Part shown: one piece after another, positions 62,601 through 64,000 of the stretch
How positions within the stretch are numbered: position 1 is the stretch's first letter
How the letters are laid out: each line of letters opens with the position of its first letter
Assembly: GCA_964602595.1 (NCBI GenBank)
Contig: CAZRRO010000020.1
Coordinates: forward strand, 62,001-126,000
Direction of reading: 5' to 3'
Source of the DNA: CAIWAH01 sp964602595
GTDB taxonomy: Bacteria; Verrucomicrobiota; Verrucomicrobiia; Limisphaerales; UBA9464
Length of the DNA: 64,000 bases
Made by a program: the position numbers and the translations under genes
Notes under the pieces: model-generated
The model's input: only the letters and a program-made list of their open reading frames with translations
What the model was told of the DNA's origin: nothing
The model's database searches: none

Positions 62601-63400
62601 AGCGACAGCGTCGCGCCCGTGCCGCCCTCCACGAGTTCCCAGGTGCCGAAGCCGTCCAGCTTGTCCTTTTCCCAGAAATACGCGAGCGGCGCGCTGCCCC
62701 CGGCCACGACGCTGAAGGTCGCAGTCGAGCCGACGAAGGCGGTGCGGTCCACCGGTTGGGTGAAGATCACCGGCGGCCGCGGCTCGCTGCTGGAGGGCTC
62801 GCCGGCCACGGTCACCATGTCGAACCGGGCGGTGCCGGCGGTGCCGTAGTTGCCGGAGATCGCCGCGTAGGCTGCGCCATCGGCAAACGTGCTGACGATG
62901 CGGACCTTGAAGTTCGGGTTCTCGTTCGCGCCCGGCACGGCGGTCAGGTCGAGGGTGATGCCGTTGGTGAAGACGCCGCCGGCCAGGATGTCGGCGACGA
63001 CGCCTTCGAGAAAGGTGGCGCCATCCAGCGAATACAGCACGGCGAGCTTGCGGCTGGACGTGTTCGAGCCGCGGTAATCGAAGCGGACCGTCACGTTCTT
63101 GTAGCCGACCGTGCTGGCCGACACCTCGATGCCGGCGGTCCGGTCACCGACCGCAGCGGCGGGATAGGCCGTCGTCTGGTAGGCGTTGTCGGCGCCGGCG
63201 GCCGTTTCCGGGTCGGAGGAACCCACGCCGCTGGCGGCCGCGGAGACGGTGATGCCGCCAATGGGCCCGAGCGTGCCCGCGCCGGCACTCGGCGTGGTCT
63301 GGGCGGCGGCATTGTTGAAGTTCCATTCGGCGATGGTGTCGGCAAAGGCGGTCCAGCCCAGGAGCAGGGCGGTCGCCAGCAGGGAGACAATGGGTTTCAT
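59684..63400 (-). CDS. Large secreted lamin-tail, Ig-like and OB-type repeat protein
   Basis: 1,238 residues with a signal peptide (MKPIVSLLATALLLGWTAFA). Next come a jelly-roll-like N-terminal region (IAEWNFNNAA, KNVTVRFDYRG), an Ig-like domain (PPVIFTQPVDRTAFVGSTA), an OB-fold-like module (HFFYIQDATGAIGVFVSG), a cadherin-like stretch, a lamin-tail domain (QQVVITEFYANPAS, FVELVNLSGESIDLTGWM), a second Ig-like domain, a second OB-like module and a C-terminal TYSVLAST segment. The two OB-like modules (protein about 300-535 and 935-1165) are clear duplicates. No enzyme motif is seen. Probably a surface or extracellular adhesion or nucleotide-handling scaffold. Transcribed alone. Confidence 0.85.
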   Translation of the reverse strand: MKPIVSLLATALLLGWTAFADTIAEWNFNNAAAQTTPSAGAGTLGPIGGITVSAAASGVGSSDPETAAGADNAYQTTAYPAAAVGDRTAGIEVSASTVGYKNVTVRFDYRGSNTSSRKLAVLYSLDGATFLEGVVADILAGGVFTNGITLDLTAVPGANENPNFKVRIVSTFADGAAYAAISGNYGTAGTARFDMVTVAGEPSSSEPRPPVIFTQPVDRTAFVGSTATFSVVAGGSAPLAYFWEKDKLDGFGTWELVEGGTGATLSLPNVQFAQAGTYRVTVSNALNVVRSVSAQLTVQEDPANVVSTIAQLRAKVDPATLVPTNTTTVYKAEGIVTTHINITTAGNHFFYIQDATGAIGVFVSGATGEVPPAGAKVRVTGPLAHFNGLLELGLAGANTAHKVEILSTGNPLPTPTPLNYAWPTGVSAADDVNVLDAEANEAKLVIASNVVIDPSSGPTFTSGSNVIISDAADPTKTFTLRIDSRVIDIIGQQKPTGPATIVGVLGQFDGSDPRAGGYQLLPTRFADIESAFKAATIRFTNTLSNLVRPGDQLTNTFAEHALRPGESIYIGFEITDPENRPVTVTLGNAIPAGGEWSFGSLSGTKVNGAFRYTATAAAAGQAFDVAVTADNGATSFTQTIRLYVPTVAEQQVVITEFYANPASTNAVAWFNPLNRAELLPGGTDASPANRDEFVELVNLSGESIDLTGWMVSDALLRRAYIYPGTAGTTLAPSNSLIVYGGPAFGFAPQLSVPAIAAEVGPGDAFSTAGLALNDGGDTIILRNAQSNIISRILYAQSQTSTNGSLVRFPTDRDGFVAHSGTGARYWSPGTQPDGKAWTEAQPNADVAPAIVTPPVSVTVAAGIPATFSVVATGVPAPTYRWQRDGVGELPGETAASYTLASPQLTDDGASFRVIIANRAGSVTSAPVTLTVTAPPPEIIRTNIAYLRTQVDAVTLRPANTTQLYEVEGTVTTHVNLTGSANCFFYLQDETAGISAFVTGKPGTEIPPAGARVRIVGPLGHFNGLLELNLVASNAKHVVEVLSTGNPLPAPVALDFAWPITTTDLTATSPGIASAEANEGRLVRVDNVLLDTATGANFTSGSNVTVTDAADSAKTFVLRIDSRVTEVIGQPKPTGPVALVGVLGQFDSADPRAGGYQLIVTRLADIIAGSVAGPITAAAAVAGETVTLTWNGAPGATYSVLASTNAAGPFSAVVTGLTSPTHSASTAGETGGFFRITSP

Positions 63401-63474
63401 CCTTGGAGGGCTAACGGTTTCAACAGGGGGGACAGGACACGGGAAAGTCGGGTGAACGGCCCGGGAATCGGGAA

Positions 63475-64000
63475 TCAGTTAATCTCGCGGTTCGGATTCC
63501 AGATCAGGTCCGCGGAGAACTTCTCCTCGCGGCCGGTGCCGCCGTTCGTAACGGCGCTGCGCTTGAAGAACGCCGCGTGGCCGTCGATGAACATGATGTT
63601 GCCGCCGCCACCGGCGCCGGGACCGCCGTGGCGCGCGGCAAAACGGTTATGCCGGGCGGCGGGCATCGCGCCGATGGATGGGGACGGATCACCGTAGGCT
63701 TCCGTCACCGGATTGAAGACGCCGTCGAGGAGCATCACGGTGGACGAGGGGACCTGGATTCCCCCGAGCTTGGGCATGCCCGGATAGGAGAAGTCATTGC
63801 CCGCTACCCCGTTGCGCACCGAGGTCCGCAGCTTGAGGTCGATGTTCATCACGTAGCTGAAGAAGCCGAAGCTGCCGCGGGCGGGCATCGCCGGGATTTC
63901 GGCATCCTTGATCTTGGCGGAATTGCAGTGCCAGAACTTGCCCTTGCCGCCGGGGAACGGGAGGACGTCCTTGGCCACCTTGCCCTGCGCGTCGGCCCAG
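63475..64000 (-). CDS. C-terminal part of an H-X9-DG prepilin-like protein
   Basis: The frame is open to the right edge, so the N-terminus with the pilin-type signal lies outside the window. The 175 visible residues include GKFWHCNSAKIKDAEI, MLLDGVFNPVTEAYGD and, near the end, GGNIMFIDGHAAFFKRS. The last is the characteristic DG region of the pseudopilin-like proteins found in many copies in Planctomycetes and Verrucomicrobia. It lies 74 bases upstream of the lamin-tail gene, same strand. Function unknown. Confidence 0.8.
   Translation of the reverse strand, partial: WADAQGKVAKDVLPFPGGKGKFWHCNSAKIKDAEIPAMPARGSFGFFSYVMNIDLKLRTSVRNGVAGNDFSYPGMPKLGGIQVPSSTVMLLDGVFNPVTEAYGDPSPSIGAMPAARHNRFAARHGGPGAGGGGNIMFIDGHAAFFKRSAVTNGGTGREEKFSADLIWNPNREIN

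Overview
The window is a GC-rich bacterial chromosome segment with densely packed genes and no phage, insertion sequence, CRISPR array, rRNA or tRNA that I could recognise. Gene content points to the Verrucomicrobiota, probably the Limisphaerales/Pedosphaera side. The reasons are a planctomycete-type cytochrome c/DUF1549/DUF1553 gene followed by a DUF1501 gene, prepilin-like proteins of the H-X9-DG kind, large secreted Ig-like/lamin-tail and LVIVD-propeller proteins, and small palindromic repeats of a type often seen in that phylum. The lineage is inferred from gene families, not from a marker tree.

Layout. 1-3.3 kb: a partial membrane protein, purD, a palindromic repeat, hisC. 3.3-10.0 kb: outer-membrane porin, rRNA methyltransferase, ABC exporter pair, PerM-like permease. 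10.0-12.9 kb: proC, a DUF2071 protein and aroF (DAHP synthase). 13.0-17.3 kb: a large LVIVD-repeat secreted protein split by a frameshift at a run of eight G. 17.4-21.3 kb: FAH-family hydrolase, fused PxpB-PxpC, pgk. 21.4-24.3 kb: nucleotide-sugar dehydrogenase, NusG paralogue, fatty acid desaturase. 24.5-30.0 kb: prepilin-like protein, then CcsA, ResB and a lipoprotein (system II cytochrome c maturation). 30.1-36.8 kb: cytochrome c/DUF1549/DUF1553 plus DUF1501 pair, TPR lipoprotein, ABM protein, iron-type alcohol dehydrogenase. 36.9-45.7 kb: a signalling block of two PAS kinases, three receiver proteins and a haem-type chemoreceptor. 45.9-51.3 kb: mfd, a PQQ-like propeller and a small basic protein. 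51.5-54.1 kb: aroQ-accB-accC. 54.1-58.7 kb: rhodanese, zinc ribbon, epimerase, small membrane protein, SGNH esterase and M28 peptidase. 58.9-64 kb: gatC, cdd, a large lamin-tail secreted protein and a partial H-X9-DG prepilin.

The most notable signal is in the 365-base gap upstream of aroF. On the minus strand it holds a 25-codon open frame with nine aromatic residues. All four Phe codons are TTT, and Tyr-Trp-Phe-Phe sits directly before a small hairpin. A near-perfect intrinsic terminator follows, then aroF. The segment between the peptide's aromatic codons and its stop can form a 12-bp alternative pairing with the terminator. This is the complete logic of a trp-type ribosome-mediated attenuator, here in front of the first enzyme of the common aromatic pathway. 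A plausible promoter places transcription only about 4-6 nt before the leader ATG, so the leader peptide may be translated from a leaderless mRNA.
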